From NCBI RefSeq assembly GCF_017832355.1, contig NZ_JAFIBY010000009.1, positions 159,905 to 223,904 of the forward strand: 64,000 bases of DNA. The letters run 5' to 3'. Positions 35,040 to 43,381 of the stretch are shown here, piece by piece (within the stretch, counting starts at the first letter, position 1; the number at the start of each line of letters is the position of its first letter). Below the pieces are notes generated by a model, which saw nothing but the letters and a program-made list of their open reading frames with translations, was not told where the DNA came from and did not search any database. The position numbers were made by a program, and so were the translations under genes. Source of the DNA: Serratia sp. PL17. GTDB taxonomy: Bacteria > Pseudomonadota > Gammaproteobacteria > Enterobacterales > Enterobacteriaceae.

Positions 35040-35906
35040 TTAGCCTGCACGACGCAGGTTTAGCGTGTGACGATCCTGCAGCATAACCAAGCGTTCAATA
35101 TAGGCGCGATCTTTCTCCTCAATGGTGAAGGCCGAATGCACCCAATCCTCGGTAATATCCATCAATTCCGAACGCGTCAATTGCAGCACCCGCTGGCGAG
35201 CACGCAACATGGCACGCATGCCGTTCAATTTAGGCCGGATAGTATCAATGAAGGTACGCGTAGCCACGTAGGCATCGCCGGGTTGGAATAGCTGATCAAC
35301 CAGCCCACGGCTTTCAAACCACTCCGCCGTGTGCGACTCACCGCCCCAAATCAGTTCTTCCGCCAGACGCATACCTGCCTTGCGCGCCACCAGCGAGTAA
35401 CCGCCCATGCCGGGAAACAGGTTAAAGGCAATTTCTGGGAACCCCATACGTGCATTGTTCTGCGCCAAAACAAAATGGTGCGCCAATGCGGCTTCGAAAC
35501 CGCCACCCAGCGCGCTGCCCTCCACCATGGCAATGCTGACTGCGCCGGTGTCGAATCCGCGTGCTGCCGCATGTACACAGTCGATGCAAGCACGTGCGTA
35601 AGCCATCATGGCCTCACGTTTGCGGTTTTTAATGGCCTCCGCAAAGAACTGCAAATCGCCGCCGACGTTGAACATATTCGGCACCAACGAGCCGGTGACC
35701 CAAAAATCAAACTGTAACGATGACTCTTTGGCCGCCTGCGCCAACGTCATGATGTCTTCAATTAGCGCCTGGTTGAAACAGGGGCGCGGCTCAGCGCGCA
35801 ACAGCATCCACATGATGTGCCGACCCTCTTCATAGTAAGCAGAAATCTGTGTCAAATTGCCCGCCTCGGTAAACGGACGACAGGTGGGATGATTTAGCAA
35901 TTTCAT
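35040..35906 (-). CDS. rpfF: Diffusible signal factor synthase RpfF (crotonase family)
   Basis: 288 residues from the ATG at 35906, preceded by GGAAGG; an ATG 12 bases upstream has no ribosome site. Crotonase fold with oxyanion and active-site features of RpfF: GGGFEAALAHH (Glu138) and MGFPEIAFNLFPGMGGYS (Glu158). The 20-residue spacing equals that of the two catalytic glutamates of Xanthomonas RpfF (141 and 161). RpfF makes cis-2-unsaturated fatty acid signals by dehydrating and hydrolysing acyl-carrier-protein thioesters. Its receptor gene rpfR converges on it. This forms a complete signal-producer and receptor pair. Confidence 0.9.
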   Translation of the reverse strand: MKLLNHPTCRPFTEAGNLTQISAYYEEGRHIMWMLLRAEPRPCFNQALIEDIMTLAQAAKESSLQFDFWVTGSLVPNMFNVGGDLQFFAEAIKNRKREAMMAYARACIDCVHAAARGFDTGAVSIAMVEGSALGGGFEAALAHHFVLAQNNARMGFPEIAFNLFPGMGGYSLVARKAGMRLAEELIWGGESHTAEWFESRGLVDQLFQPGDAYVATRTFIDTIRPKLNGMRAMLRARQRVLQLTRSELMDITEDWVHSAFTIEEKDRAYIERLVMLQDRHTLNLRRAG

Positions 35907-36370
35907 ATGACCTTCCATTTTATCTATTGATGACAGTTAAAACCGTTCCAGCCCCTACGGCTGCAGCAACGCGACGGTCGATAAACCGCAGCGCCACATC
36001 ATGAGTAAACGCTTTCTTGGTGATGAAACAGATAAAAATTGGAGGTCAGTGAATGAAAAAAACCGCGCTGGCACGCGGCTGGCATAAGAATTTTACCTAA
36101 CGATGGGCAGTAGCATTTCACTCGTGCGGTGAACGCGCTAAGCTCAAAAACTGGCCAGTTGCCGCCCTTGCGGCCAAACCGGCGTGCCTTTTGGCTATAA
36201 TCAAAGCTGAAAGAGCCTCTACCCTAAATAATTCGAGTTGCAGGAAGGTGGCAACTAGGCGTGTCCCGATGAGCTTACTTGAGTAAGTGACTCAGGTAAG
36301 TGATAGCAGCCAACGCACAGGTAATTTGAAATATGACGGGTATATTTATCGTTAAGGAAATCGTGACGTA
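35907..36370. other. Spacer between rpfF and yhjD
   Basis: 464 bases without a gene. It contains the rpfF promoter side (left) and a complete ERIC element (36220-36342) that ends 28 bases before the yhjD start, so the yhjD transcript may begin within or before the repeat. Confidence 0.6.
36220..36342. repeat. ERIC element, 123 bp
   Basis: Imperfect palindrome bounded by TACCC and GGGTA, with the ERIC core GAGCTTACTTGAGTAAGTGA and the left end ACCCTAAATAATTCGAGTTG. Same length as the copy at 44388-44510. Confidence 0.9.
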
Positions 36371-37390
36371 ATGCCTATAGGATCAGATAAAGCCCCCCAT
36401 CAGCCCAACAGTGAAGCGGCACAAAAACCGCTGATCGCCATCAAAACCGGCCATCAGAAAATCGACCGGCGTATTTCCGGTTTTTCACGCCTCGTTGAGC
36501 GCATCAAGGCCCGACCAGGCATCGCCCACCTGCTGCGTGCCACCGAGCGCTTTAACGATCGTCTGGGCAGCCAATTTGGCGCCGCCATTACCTATTTTTC
36601 GTTTCTGTCGCTGATCCCGATATTGATGGTGTCCTTCGCCGCCGTCGGTTTTGTGCTGGCGTCCAATCCCGACCTGCTGACCGAGCTGATTAATAGAATT
36701 GTCGGTAGCATCAGTGACCCGACGCTGGCCAGCACGCTCAAAAATACCGTTAATACCGCCATTCAGCAGCGTACGACCGTGGGGCTGACCGGCCTGGCGC
36801 TGGCGCTGTATTCGGGGATCAGTTGGATGGGCAACCTGCGTGAGGCGATCCGCGCACAATCGCGTGACGTCTGGGAACGCAATCCGCAGGACCAGGAAAA
36901 AATCTATTTCAAATACACCCGTGACTTTATCTCACTAACCGGTCTGGTGGTGGCACTGATTATTACGCTAACGCTGACGTCCATCGCTGGCTCGGCGCAG
37001 GCGACGATCGTCCGTGCTTTGGGCCTGGAAGGTATCGATTGGCTGCGTCCGGCGCTGACGCTGATCGCACTGTCTATCTCTATTTTCGCTAACTACCTGC
37101 TGTTCCTCTGGATATTTTGGATGCTGCCGCGGCATAAACCAAAGAAAAAGGCGCTGTTACGCGGCACGCTGCTTGCCGCTATCGGTTTCGAGGTGATTAA
37201 GTTTGTGATGACCATGACGTTGCCGCAGGTGGCTAAATCGCCTTCCGGCGCTGCCTTTGGTTCAGTCATCGGGCTGATGGCCTTCTTCTATTTCTTCGCA
37301 CGTTTGACGCTGTTCTGCGCCGCCTGGATTGCCACGGCACAGTATAAAGAGGATAAAACGTTACCCACATCGGAACGCACCGATCCCTGA
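36371..37390 (+). CDS. yhjD: Inner-membrane protein YhjD (YihY/BrkB family)
   Basis: 339 residues, about six membrane segments. It matches E. coli YhjD: ATERFNDRLGSQFGAAITYF, ALYSGISWMGNLREAIRAQS and PSGAAFGSVIGLMAFFYFFA. YhjD mutants can suppress the loss of Kdo in lipopolysaccharide, so it has been proposed to transport lipid A precursors; this is not settled. The N-terminal 45 residues are cytoplasmic and variable. The start is the only ATG after AAGGA, though at long spacing. A good terminator follows. Confidence 0.92.
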   Translation: MPIGSDKAPHQPNSEAAQKPLIAIKTGHQKIDRRISGFSRLVERIKARPGIAHLLRATERFNDRLGSQFGAAITYFSFLSLIPILMVSFAAVGFVLASNPDLLTELINRIVGSISDPTLASTLKNTVNTAIQQRTTVGLTGLALALYSGISWMGNLREAIRAQSRDVWERNPQDQEKIYFKYTRDFISLTGLVVALIITLTLTSIAGSAQATIVRALGLEGIDWLRPALTLIALSISIFANYLLFLWIFWMLPRHKPKKKALLRGTLLAAIGFEVIKFVMTMTLPQVAKSPSGAAFGSVIGLMAFFYFFARLTLFCAAWIATAQYKEDKTLPTSERTDP

Positions 37391-37718
37391 AGCAACGCAA
37401 TCATACCGGCCAAACTCTGATGGCCGGTTTTTTATTTCAACAAACAGCGACAAAACCAGTATATAAAACCAAAAATAAGCAAAAAAAACCACCGAAACCA
37501 GCACAACAAACTACCCACTCACTTTTCTTTCCGACTTTTACAGATATTCAGTCTGCATATCATTCATTTTGCAACGTTAAAAACCACGTAGAAACACGCC
37601 AGTGAAACATTAAGCTTTTTAACCGGTTAATCACGCTATTGTGCAAAGTTTCAGCATTGAAAAGGCATATTGCTATGACTAATATGGATTTTTACACATT
37701 CAAAATATAAGAAAAATT
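37391..37718. other. Spacer between yhjD and yhjE
   Basis: 328 bases. The yhjD terminator (37405-37434) is followed by AT-rich sequence with a perfect 12-bp palindrome TTAACCGGTTAA at 37619-37630, about 90 bases before yhjE and a possible operator. No gene was seen. Confidence 0.5.
37405..37434 (+). terminator. Rho-independent terminator of yhjD
   Basis: 8-bp stem ACCGGCCA/TGGCCGGT with an 8-base loop and TTTTTTA tail. Confidence 0.9.
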
Positions 37719-39041
37719 ATGCAAGCCTCCATCGCACCAACTCTGGACGCCGACGACGCGTCAACGCCAGTCAACTCACGCGGAAAAGTGATTGTCGCCT
37801 CGCTGGTCGGGACCGCCATCGAGTTTTTCGATTTTTATATCTACGCCACCGCTGCGGTGATCGTATTCCCACATATCTTTTTCCCGCAGGGTGATCCCAC
37901 CACCGCCACGCTACAGTCGCTGGCTACGTTCGCCGTCGCCTTTATCGCACGCCCGATTGGTTCGGCACTGTTCGGCCACTTCGGCGATCGTGTAGGCCGC
38001 AAGGTGACGCTGGTCGCCTCGCTGCTCACCATGGGGATTTCTACCGTACTGATTGGCTTGCTGCCAAGCTACGAAACCATCGGCATCTTCGCCCCTATCC
38101 TGTTGGCGCTCGCGCGTTTTGGCCAGGGGTTAGGCCTGGGTGGCGAATGGGGAGGCGCCGCCTTGCTGGCTACCGAGAACGCCCCAGCCAGAAAACGTGC
38201 GCTATACGGTTCGTTCCCGCAACTGGGGGCACCTATCGGCTTCTTCTTCGCCAACGGCACCTTCCTGTTACTCTCCTGGCTGCTGACAGATCGGCAGTTT
38301 ATGGAATGGGGCTGGCGCGTGCCGTTCATCCTGTCCGCTGCACTGGTGTTGATCGGCCTGTATGTGCGTGTATCACTGCATGAAACCCCGGTATTCGCCA
38401 AGGTAGCCAAAGCCGGCAAGCAGGTGAAGATTCCGCTCGGCACCTTGCTGAGCAAACACCTGAAGGTGACCATCCTTGGCACCTTTATCATGCTGGCAAC
38501 CTATACACTGTTCTACCTGATGACGGTTTACTCCATGACCTACGGCACGACGCCGCAGCCGCTGGGGTTGGGTTATTCACGCAACAGTTTCCTGTGGATG
38601 CTGATGGTGGCGGTGATTGGCTTTGGCGTGATGGTGCCAATTGCCGGCCTGCTGGCTGATGCCTTTGGCCGCCGCAAGACCATGATCGTCATCACCCTGC
38701 TGATGATCGCCTTTGCTTTCCTGTTCCCAAGCATGCTGGGTTCCGGCAACCAAGCGCTGGTGATGGGCTTCCTGCTGTGCGGCCTGAGCATCATGGGCCT
38801 GACCTTTGGCCCGATGGGCGCACTTCTGCCCGAGTTATTCCCGACCGAGGTGCGCTATACCGGTGCGTCGTTCTCATACAATGTGGCCTCGATCCTCGGC
38901 GCAGCGGTAGCGCCTTATATCGCTACCTGGCTGGCGACCCATTACGGTTTGTTCTATGTCGGTCTCTATTTGGCCGCGATGGCCAGCCTCACGCTGATCG
39001 CCCTGTTGCTGATGAAAGAAACCCGAGATAAATCGCTTTAA
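37719..39041 (+). CDS. yhjE: MFS metabolite:proton symporter YhjE
   Basis: 440 residues, the same length as E. coli YhjE, with 12 membrane segments of the metabolite:H+ symporter branch (ProP/ShiA-like). Conserved are EFFDFYIYATAAVIVFP in segment 1, GHFGDRVGRK after segment 2 and GEWGGAALLATENAP. It lies in the order yhjD-yhjE-cdh-yhjG, as a local block. Substrate not established. Confidence 0.9.
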   Translation: MQASIAPTLDADDASTPVNSRGKVIVASLVGTAIEFFDFYIYATAAVIVFPHIFFPQGDPTTATLQSLATFAVAFIARPIGSALFGHFGDRVGRKVTLVASLLTMGISTVLIGLLPSYETIGIFAPILLALARFGQGLGLGGEWGGAALLATENAPARKRALYGSFPQLGAPIGFFFANGTFLLLSWLLTDRQFMEWGWRVPFILSAALVLIGLYVRVSLHETPVFAKVAKAGKQVKIPLGTLLSKHLKVTILGTFIMLATYTLFYLMTVYSMTYGTTPQPLGLGYSRNSFLWMLMVAVIGFGVMVPIAGLLADAFGRRKTMIVITLLMIAFAFLFPSMLGSGNQALVMGFLLCGLSIMGLTFGPMGALLPELFPTEVRYTGASFSYNVASILGAAVAPYIATWLATHYGLFYVGLYLAAMASLTLIALLLMKETRDKSL

Positions 39042-39148
39042 TCCTGCGTCTGCGGCCCCGTCATACGGGCCGCACTTCCCGCACTGTCACCTGTCATAAA
39101 ACCAGATTATGCTGAACCCTTCTCTTTTTACGGAAACGGAAATCAATC

Positions 39149-39913
39149 ATGTCTCTGCGCCGCAGGCTCTTTTTGTACGTTGCGCCGTTGGTGATGGCCG
39201 CCATTGCGATTACCGCTGCGCTCTGGATATGGGTAAAGCCTCCCCAATCGAGTGCGTTGTGGCGTATCGTTAGCCAACAGTGCCTGCCCAACCAGCAGGC
39301 GCATAACAATCCGGCACCTTGTGCGCAGGTTGACCCACAGGCCGGCTTTGTGGTGTTCAAAGACCGTAACGGGCCACTGCAGTATCTGCTGATGCCAAGC
39401 ACCAGAATCACCGGTATTGAAAGCCCCGCGGTACTGGCGGCCACCACCCCAAACTTCTTTGAGCAAGCCTGGCAGGCGCGGCACTTTATGGCCGATAAAT
39501 ATGGCAAGGCGATCGACGACGCCGATATTTCGCTGGCGATTAATTCAGCCTATGGCCGCACTCAGAATCAGTTGCACATTCATATCTCCTGCCTGCTGCC
39601 GTCGGTAAAAACGCAGTTGGCGCAGTATGCGGCAGATTACAGCGAGCAGTGGGAGCCAATACCTGGCGGCCTGCTGGGCCATGATTATTTAGCGCGCCGG
39701 GTAACCCCTGAGGAGCTCAATAAACAGGGTGCTTTCCGCTTGTTATCTGAGGGGGTTGCACGCGCAAACGGGCGTATGGGGAGTTTTGGATTGGCAATGA
39801 CCGCATTACCGAGCGGTGATTTTCTGTTGCTGGCCACTGAGCGCAGCCTGCTGCCATTTACTTTGGCTTCGTCAGAAGAAATCCAGGATCATGACTGCCA
39901 GGTATTGAAGTAA
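39149..39913 (+). CDS. cdh: CDP-diacylglycerol diphosphatase
   Basis: 254 residues. One N-terminal membrane anchor (about 9-28) and a HIT-like catalytic domain with HIHIS following NQL, typical of Cdh. It cleaves CDP-diacylglycerol to phosphatidate and CMP at the inner membrane, periplasmic side. QQCLPNQQAHNNPAPCAQVD near the N-terminus carries two family cysteines. Single gene ended by a hairpin shared with the convergent yhjG. Confidence 0.92.
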   Translation: MSLRRRLFLYVAPLVMAAIAITAALWIWVKPPQSSALWRIVSQQCLPNQQAHNNPAPCAQVDPQAGFVVFKDRNGPLQYLLMPSTRITGIESPAVLAATTPNFFEQAWQARHFMADKYGKAIDDADISLAINSAYGRTQNQLHIHISCLLPSVKTQLAQYAADYSEQWEPIPGGLLGHDYLARRVTPEELNKQGAFRLLSEGVARANGRMGSFGLAMTALPSGDFLLLATERSLLPFTLASSEEIQDHDCQVLK

Positions 39914-39916
39914 AAC

Positions 39917-39943
39917 AGCCCGCGGGTTATCCGCGGGCTTTTA
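39917..39943 (+). terminator. Terminator between cdh and yhjG
   Basis: 9-bp stem AGCCCGCGG/CCGCGGGCT with a GTTAT loop and TTTTA after it on the plus strand; the minus-strand side is followed by GTTTTA, so it may work both ways. Confidence 0.85.
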
Positions 39944-39946
39944 CAC

Positions 39947-41980
39947 TCATTTCTTCTGCTTCATCTGCCGTAAGATTTGTCCGCACTGGTTTTCTTCGCC
40001 GCCTTCGCTTGGGGAAACCAGTGCCAGCAGGGCCGCTGCCGGCGTCAGCACGACGCCCAACGCCACCGCAGCTGCACCGCGCGCAATGAGCGGACCGGCC
40101 TTCACGCCAGCATCCGGGTGCGCGAAGGTGCCTTTTACGTAGAGCGGTGAACGCAGCGTCAACACTCGCATGCCTTTGCTTTCTGGATCAATGGACAGGT
40201 CCAACCGCTCCGTGGCGAAGTTAGTATTGCCGCTGATATTGATAATGGCATTCTCCGTGTCGAACACAAACAACCGCGGCGCCGCCACACCGTTACGAAT
40301 GCCTACATCCGCTGCCGCGCAGTTTATCCCCACCACGTCGTCACCAAACAGCTGTGCCACCAGGTAGTTACCCACGTTCAATCCGAGGATTTCCATCAGG
40401 CTACGGCTGATTACCCCATTGTTAATCACCATGCGTAAATCGCCACTGCTGGTTGCCAGCAGGTCAGCCACCGAATTGCCGCTGCCGGTCAGTTTGGCAT
40501 CACCGTTCAATTGCCCCAGGCTGCGCTTCATCGATCCTACATTCGGCAACAGTTCCTTCAGCTGGAATTTACGCGCATGCATATCCACCCGGCCCTGCAT
40601 CGGGTTTTTGCCACCGTCGAGATGGAGAGTCGCATTGAGGTTACCGCCAGCGACGCCGAACCGCAGCGGATCCATCAAGATGGCACCGTTTTCCAATTGC
40701 AAATGGGTATAGAGATCGCTCAGTGGCAGTGAACTGCCGCGTTCAATGCGCTTGGCAGTGAATTTGACGTCTGCATCCATCACCTTCCAGCTTTTGGTAT
40801 CAAACTTCTCCACCGGCAGCACTTTGCCTGCTGGCTGGCGGCTCTTCTCACCGCGACTGGCTTTTTCAGTATTGGAATCTGCACCAATCAGCGGAGCCAG
40901 ATCGGCAAAACGCAGCTGTTCCGACTGCACTTCCCCACTCAATTTAGGCCGGGGTTTGCCGGCGACATATTTCAAATCACCGTGAATATCGCTATCGCCA
41001 ATTTTCCCATCAAACTTTTGGTACTGGAACACCGCCCCCCCTTTCTCATGAAGGCGGGCGATCAGGTGGCCATCGGTAGAATACGCTGGGGTATTGGGCA
41101 ACAGCACGCCGGTGAGGGCATACAGGTTAGCCAAACTGTCACCGGAGAATTTAAGTTGCAGATCCAGACCACCAAGATTCATCGGATCGGACAGCGTGCC
41201 GGCCACCACCACCCGGGTAGCGCCAGAGCGCACGTCGGCCTGCAGTGGAAAAGGGAGCTCGGCATTTTGTAGGGATAACATGCCGCCCACCTTGCCACTG
41301 CCCGACAGAGGCTCGCCGTTGTATTTACCCTTCACCTTCCAGCCGAAAACATAGTCAGGGGTGACCGTAGCACCCGCCTCTTTTTTACCCGTCACTTCAC
41401 TGAATGATAAAGGTTTGCCCAGCGGATCAATCACCGCACGGAAATCCGCTTTCAGCGTGGCATCTTTGAAATCAATCTGCCCACGATCAAACACGATGTC
41501 ATGGATATTTACCGACCAGGCAGACGGCGGTTGGTCAGGATCCCCCGCGAGGGTGAAGGTCCAGTTATTATCGCCATTGGCCAACCGCTGTAAGCTGGCA
41601 CTCGGCTGCGTCAGCCAAATCCGTGGGATCAACAGTTCCTTGCCCAGCAGTGCCAAGGGGGAAATGCTGGCATCAACGCGCTGCAGTTGGGCCATGCTGT
41701 CGCCGGGGATATTTTTCGGATTGCCCAGCACAATGTCTTCAGCATGAATTTTTGGCCACGGTAGCCAGGCACGCCAACCAGGCTCATCTTTATCACGCGC
41801 CCAGCTAACCCCCAGATCGCCACGGATAGCGAACGGGCGGTGCAGCTCGGCAGACACCTTGTCATTGATCGTCGGTTTGAGGCGGTTCCAGTCGAAGGTC
41901 AGCACAAAGATCACCAACGCGGCGATGATCAACAGCACAATGCCACCCACCCACGTGAACGCTTTACCTGTTCTTGTCAT
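39947..41980 (-). CDS. yhjG: AsmA-family protein YhjG
   Basis: 677 residues, close to E. coli YhjG (691). One N-terminal membrane anchor (about 12-30), then a long periplasmic region of the AsmA type with the conserved C-terminal AsmA domain (SVADLLATSSGDLRMVINNG, LDLSIDPESKGMRVLTLRSP). AsmA-like proteins are thought to bridge the envelope and move phospholipids toward the outer membrane; for YhjG this is inferred from the family. It ends in a second hydrophobic stretch (AAVALGVVLTPAAALLALV). Monocistronic. Confidence 0.9.
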   Translation of the reverse strand: MTRTGKAFTWVGGIVLLIIAALVIFVLTFDWNRLKPTINDKVSAELHRPFAIRGDLGVSWARDKDEPGWRAWLPWPKIHAEDIVLGNPKNIPGDSMAQLQRVDASISPLALLGKELLIPRIWLTQPSASLQRLANGDNNWTFTLAGDPDQPPSAWSVNIHDIVFDRGQIDFKDATLKADFRAVIDPLGKPLSFSEVTGKKEAGATVTPDYVFGWKVKGKYNGEPLSGSGKVGGMLSLQNAELPFPLQADVRSGATRVVVAGTLSDPMNLGGLDLQLKFSGDSLANLYALTGVLLPNTPAYSTDGHLIARLHEKGGAVFQYQKFDGKIGDSDIHGDLKYVAGKPRPKLSGEVQSEQLRFADLAPLIGADSNTEKASRGEKSRQPAGKVLPVEKFDTKSWKVMDADVKFTAKRIERGSSLPLSDLYTHLQLENGAILMDPLRFGVAGGNLNATLHLDGGKNPMQGRVDMHARKFQLKELLPNVGSMKRSLGQLNGDAKLTGSGNSVADLLATSSGDLRMVINNGVISRSLMEILGLNVGNYLVAQLFGDDVVGINCAAADVGIRNGVAAPRLFVFDTENAIINISGNTNFATERLDLSIDPESKGMRVLTLRSPLYVKGTFAHPDAGVKAGPLIARGAAAVALGVVLTPAAALLALVSPSEGGEENQCGQILRQMKQKK

Positions 41981-42082
41981 TATGGCTCCCTGAACGCGAT
42001 AACTTGCTAGTCAATTGATAAGCAACCTTTACCAAGCCTAGCCGAGGATAGGCAAGAGTTCACGCTTTAGGGCGGCGGGCGA

Positions 42083-42868
42083 TCAAACAGTCGGTGCAGA
42101 AAACAATGTAGGCAGGGTTTGCAGGGTTTCAAAACGGGCCGGGCGGGAAAGGTAATAGCCTTGGGCAGCCAGCGCGCCGGAGCGCTGTACCAGCAACCAC
42201 TCTTGCTCTGTTTCCACCCCTTCGACGATCACCCCTTCGCTGTGTTGGTTCATCATTCTGACCAAGGTTGCGAGCAGCTGGATGCCATCCTCCGTTTGCT
42301 TCAGCAGGGTAAATAACTCTCGCGCCACCTTAATATATTGATAGCGCCAGGTGCTAACGGCGGAGAAATTTGCCAGCCCACTCCCAAAATCATCCAACCA
42401 TAATCGTTCCGCGCCCACAATTTGATGCAATGGGCCATTCAACGCCATTCCCGCATGTTCCACCAGCTCAAAGCGCAGGTAAGGCATGTTGGCAATCTGA
42501 CGTTGCAACGCGCAGTGCCGCTGCAATGCCTCCAATGCAATCCCGTCAATATTAACCGAGACCATCAACCCGTGGAGAATCAGCAACGGTTGCCAGCGCT
42601 GGAGCAATTCAAGCTGTTCCTGAATGATCTGCAGCCGTTTATGGACGTTGAGAGCAGCAAAATAAAGCTCTGGCGAAAGGGGTTTGTCTGGCGCAGACGG
42701 ATGATAAACCGCCGTCAGCAGCTCGAGCGCCAACAAAGCACCGGAGGTACGGTAGATCGGTTGGAAAGTATACTGGCGCCGGCATTGCCGCCAGTAATGC
42801 TGCGCTTTTATATGCGAGCAGACGGCAAAGAGTGGCGCCAGCAGACCAGAAGTCATCTTGGTTGTCAT
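42083..42868 (-). CDS. pdeH: Cyclic di-GMP phosphodiesterase PdeH (YhjH)
   Basis: About 261 residues from the ATG at 42868 (MTTKMTSGLLAPLF); an in-frame ATG at 42883 is equally possible, and longer versions would run over the promoter and into the opposite-strand gene at 43013. A stand-alone EAL domain: LELLTAV in place of EAL, SVNIDG, RFELVEH, LDDFGSG and EGVETEQEW all match E. coli PdeH, including the unusual ELL. It lowers cyclic di-GMP so that flagella can rotate freely. An exact sigma-28 promoter lies upstream at 42930-42956, which ties it to the flagellar regulon. The start codon has no strong ribosome site. Confidence 0.92.
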   Translation of the reverse strand: MTTKMTSGLLAPLFAVCSHIKAQHYWRQCRRQYTFQPIYRTSGALLALELLTAVYHPSAPDKPLSPELYFAALNVHKRLQIIQEQLELLQRWQPLLILHGLMVSVNIDGIALEALQRHCALQRQIANMPYLRFELVEHAGMALNGPLHQIVGAERLWLDDFGSGLANFSAVSTWRYQYIKVARELFTLLKQTEDGIQLLATLVRMMNQHSEGVIVEGVETEQEWLLVQRSGALAAQGYYLSRPARFETLQTLPTLFSAPTV

Positions 42869-42929
42869 TGGTACTATCGCCATCGAAGGGAAATGAAAAC
42901 GCTCAGGCTGCGTGATTGCTTCCCTTGAT

Positions 42930-42956
42930 TTATCGGCAGCAGGTAATAAAACTTTA
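42930..42956 (-). promoter_or_regulatory. Sigma-28 (FliA) promoter of pdeH
   Basis: On the minus strand TAAAGTTT, 11 bases, GCCGATAA: an exact match to the flagellar sigma-28 consensus with the right spacing. Transcription would start near 42923, about 40-55 bases before the coding region. Confidence 0.92.
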
Positions 42957-43012
42957 AGCGGCAGTGAAAGCCTTTTACATTGAATAGACGTCTCAAAACC
43001 CAAGGAAAAAAC

Positions 43013-43216
43013 ATGCCCTACGTAAATATCAAAATTACCCGTGAAGGCGCGACACCGGAGCAAAAGAAACAGCTGATCGCTGGCGTAACCCAACTGCTGG
43101 TGGATACGCTGGGGAAAAACCCGGCCACCACCGTGGTGGTCATCGACGAGGTAGAAACCGACAACTGGGGTATCGGTGGTAAATGCGTGACCGATCTGCG
43201 CGCCGCCGCTAAATAA
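43013..43216 (+). CDS. 4-oxalocrotonate tautomerase-family enzyme
   Basis: 67 residues from the ATG at 43013 after CAAGGA. The sequence MPYVNIKITREGATPEQKKQ shows the N-terminal proline that becomes the catalytic base after Met removal, and the 4-OT length. IDEVETDNWGIGGKCV is typical of the DmpI/PptA-like branch. It tautomerises small keto/enol acids; the natural substrate is unknown. It is divergent from pdeH and 165 bases before kdgK. Confidence 0.88.
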   Translation: MPYVNIKITREGATPEQKKQLIAGVTQLLVDTLGKNPATTVVVIDEVETDNWGIGGKCVTDLRAAAK

Positions 43217-43276
43217 CGGCAGGATCCGGTCACCCGATCGGGAAATTTTTGCGTTTCCCGATCGGCGTCATAATTA

Positions 43277-43297
43277 AATTAAAACGTTGTTTTATTT
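43277..43297 (+). promoter_or_regulatory. Probable KdgR operator of kdgK
   Basis: 21-bp near-palindrome centred on AAAACGTTGTTTT. It matches 17 of the 20 defined positions of the enterobacterial KdgR box as I recall it, and lies 85 bases before the kdgK start. KdgR represses pectin and ketodeoxygluconate catabolism genes until the ketodeoxygluconate signal binds. Confidence 0.65.
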
Positions 43298-43381
43298 TCA
43301 TTGACTCCCCCCACCCCTTGCGTTGAGACTGGTTGCATTCGCATCAATTCACCTTCTTCTTTCAGCCAGGGCTCAGTGACT

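Noticed and set aside
42869..43093. N-terminal extension of pdeH by 75 residues
   Set aside because: It would span the exact sigma-28 promoter and the start of the divergent tautomerase gene, and has no similarity to PdeH.
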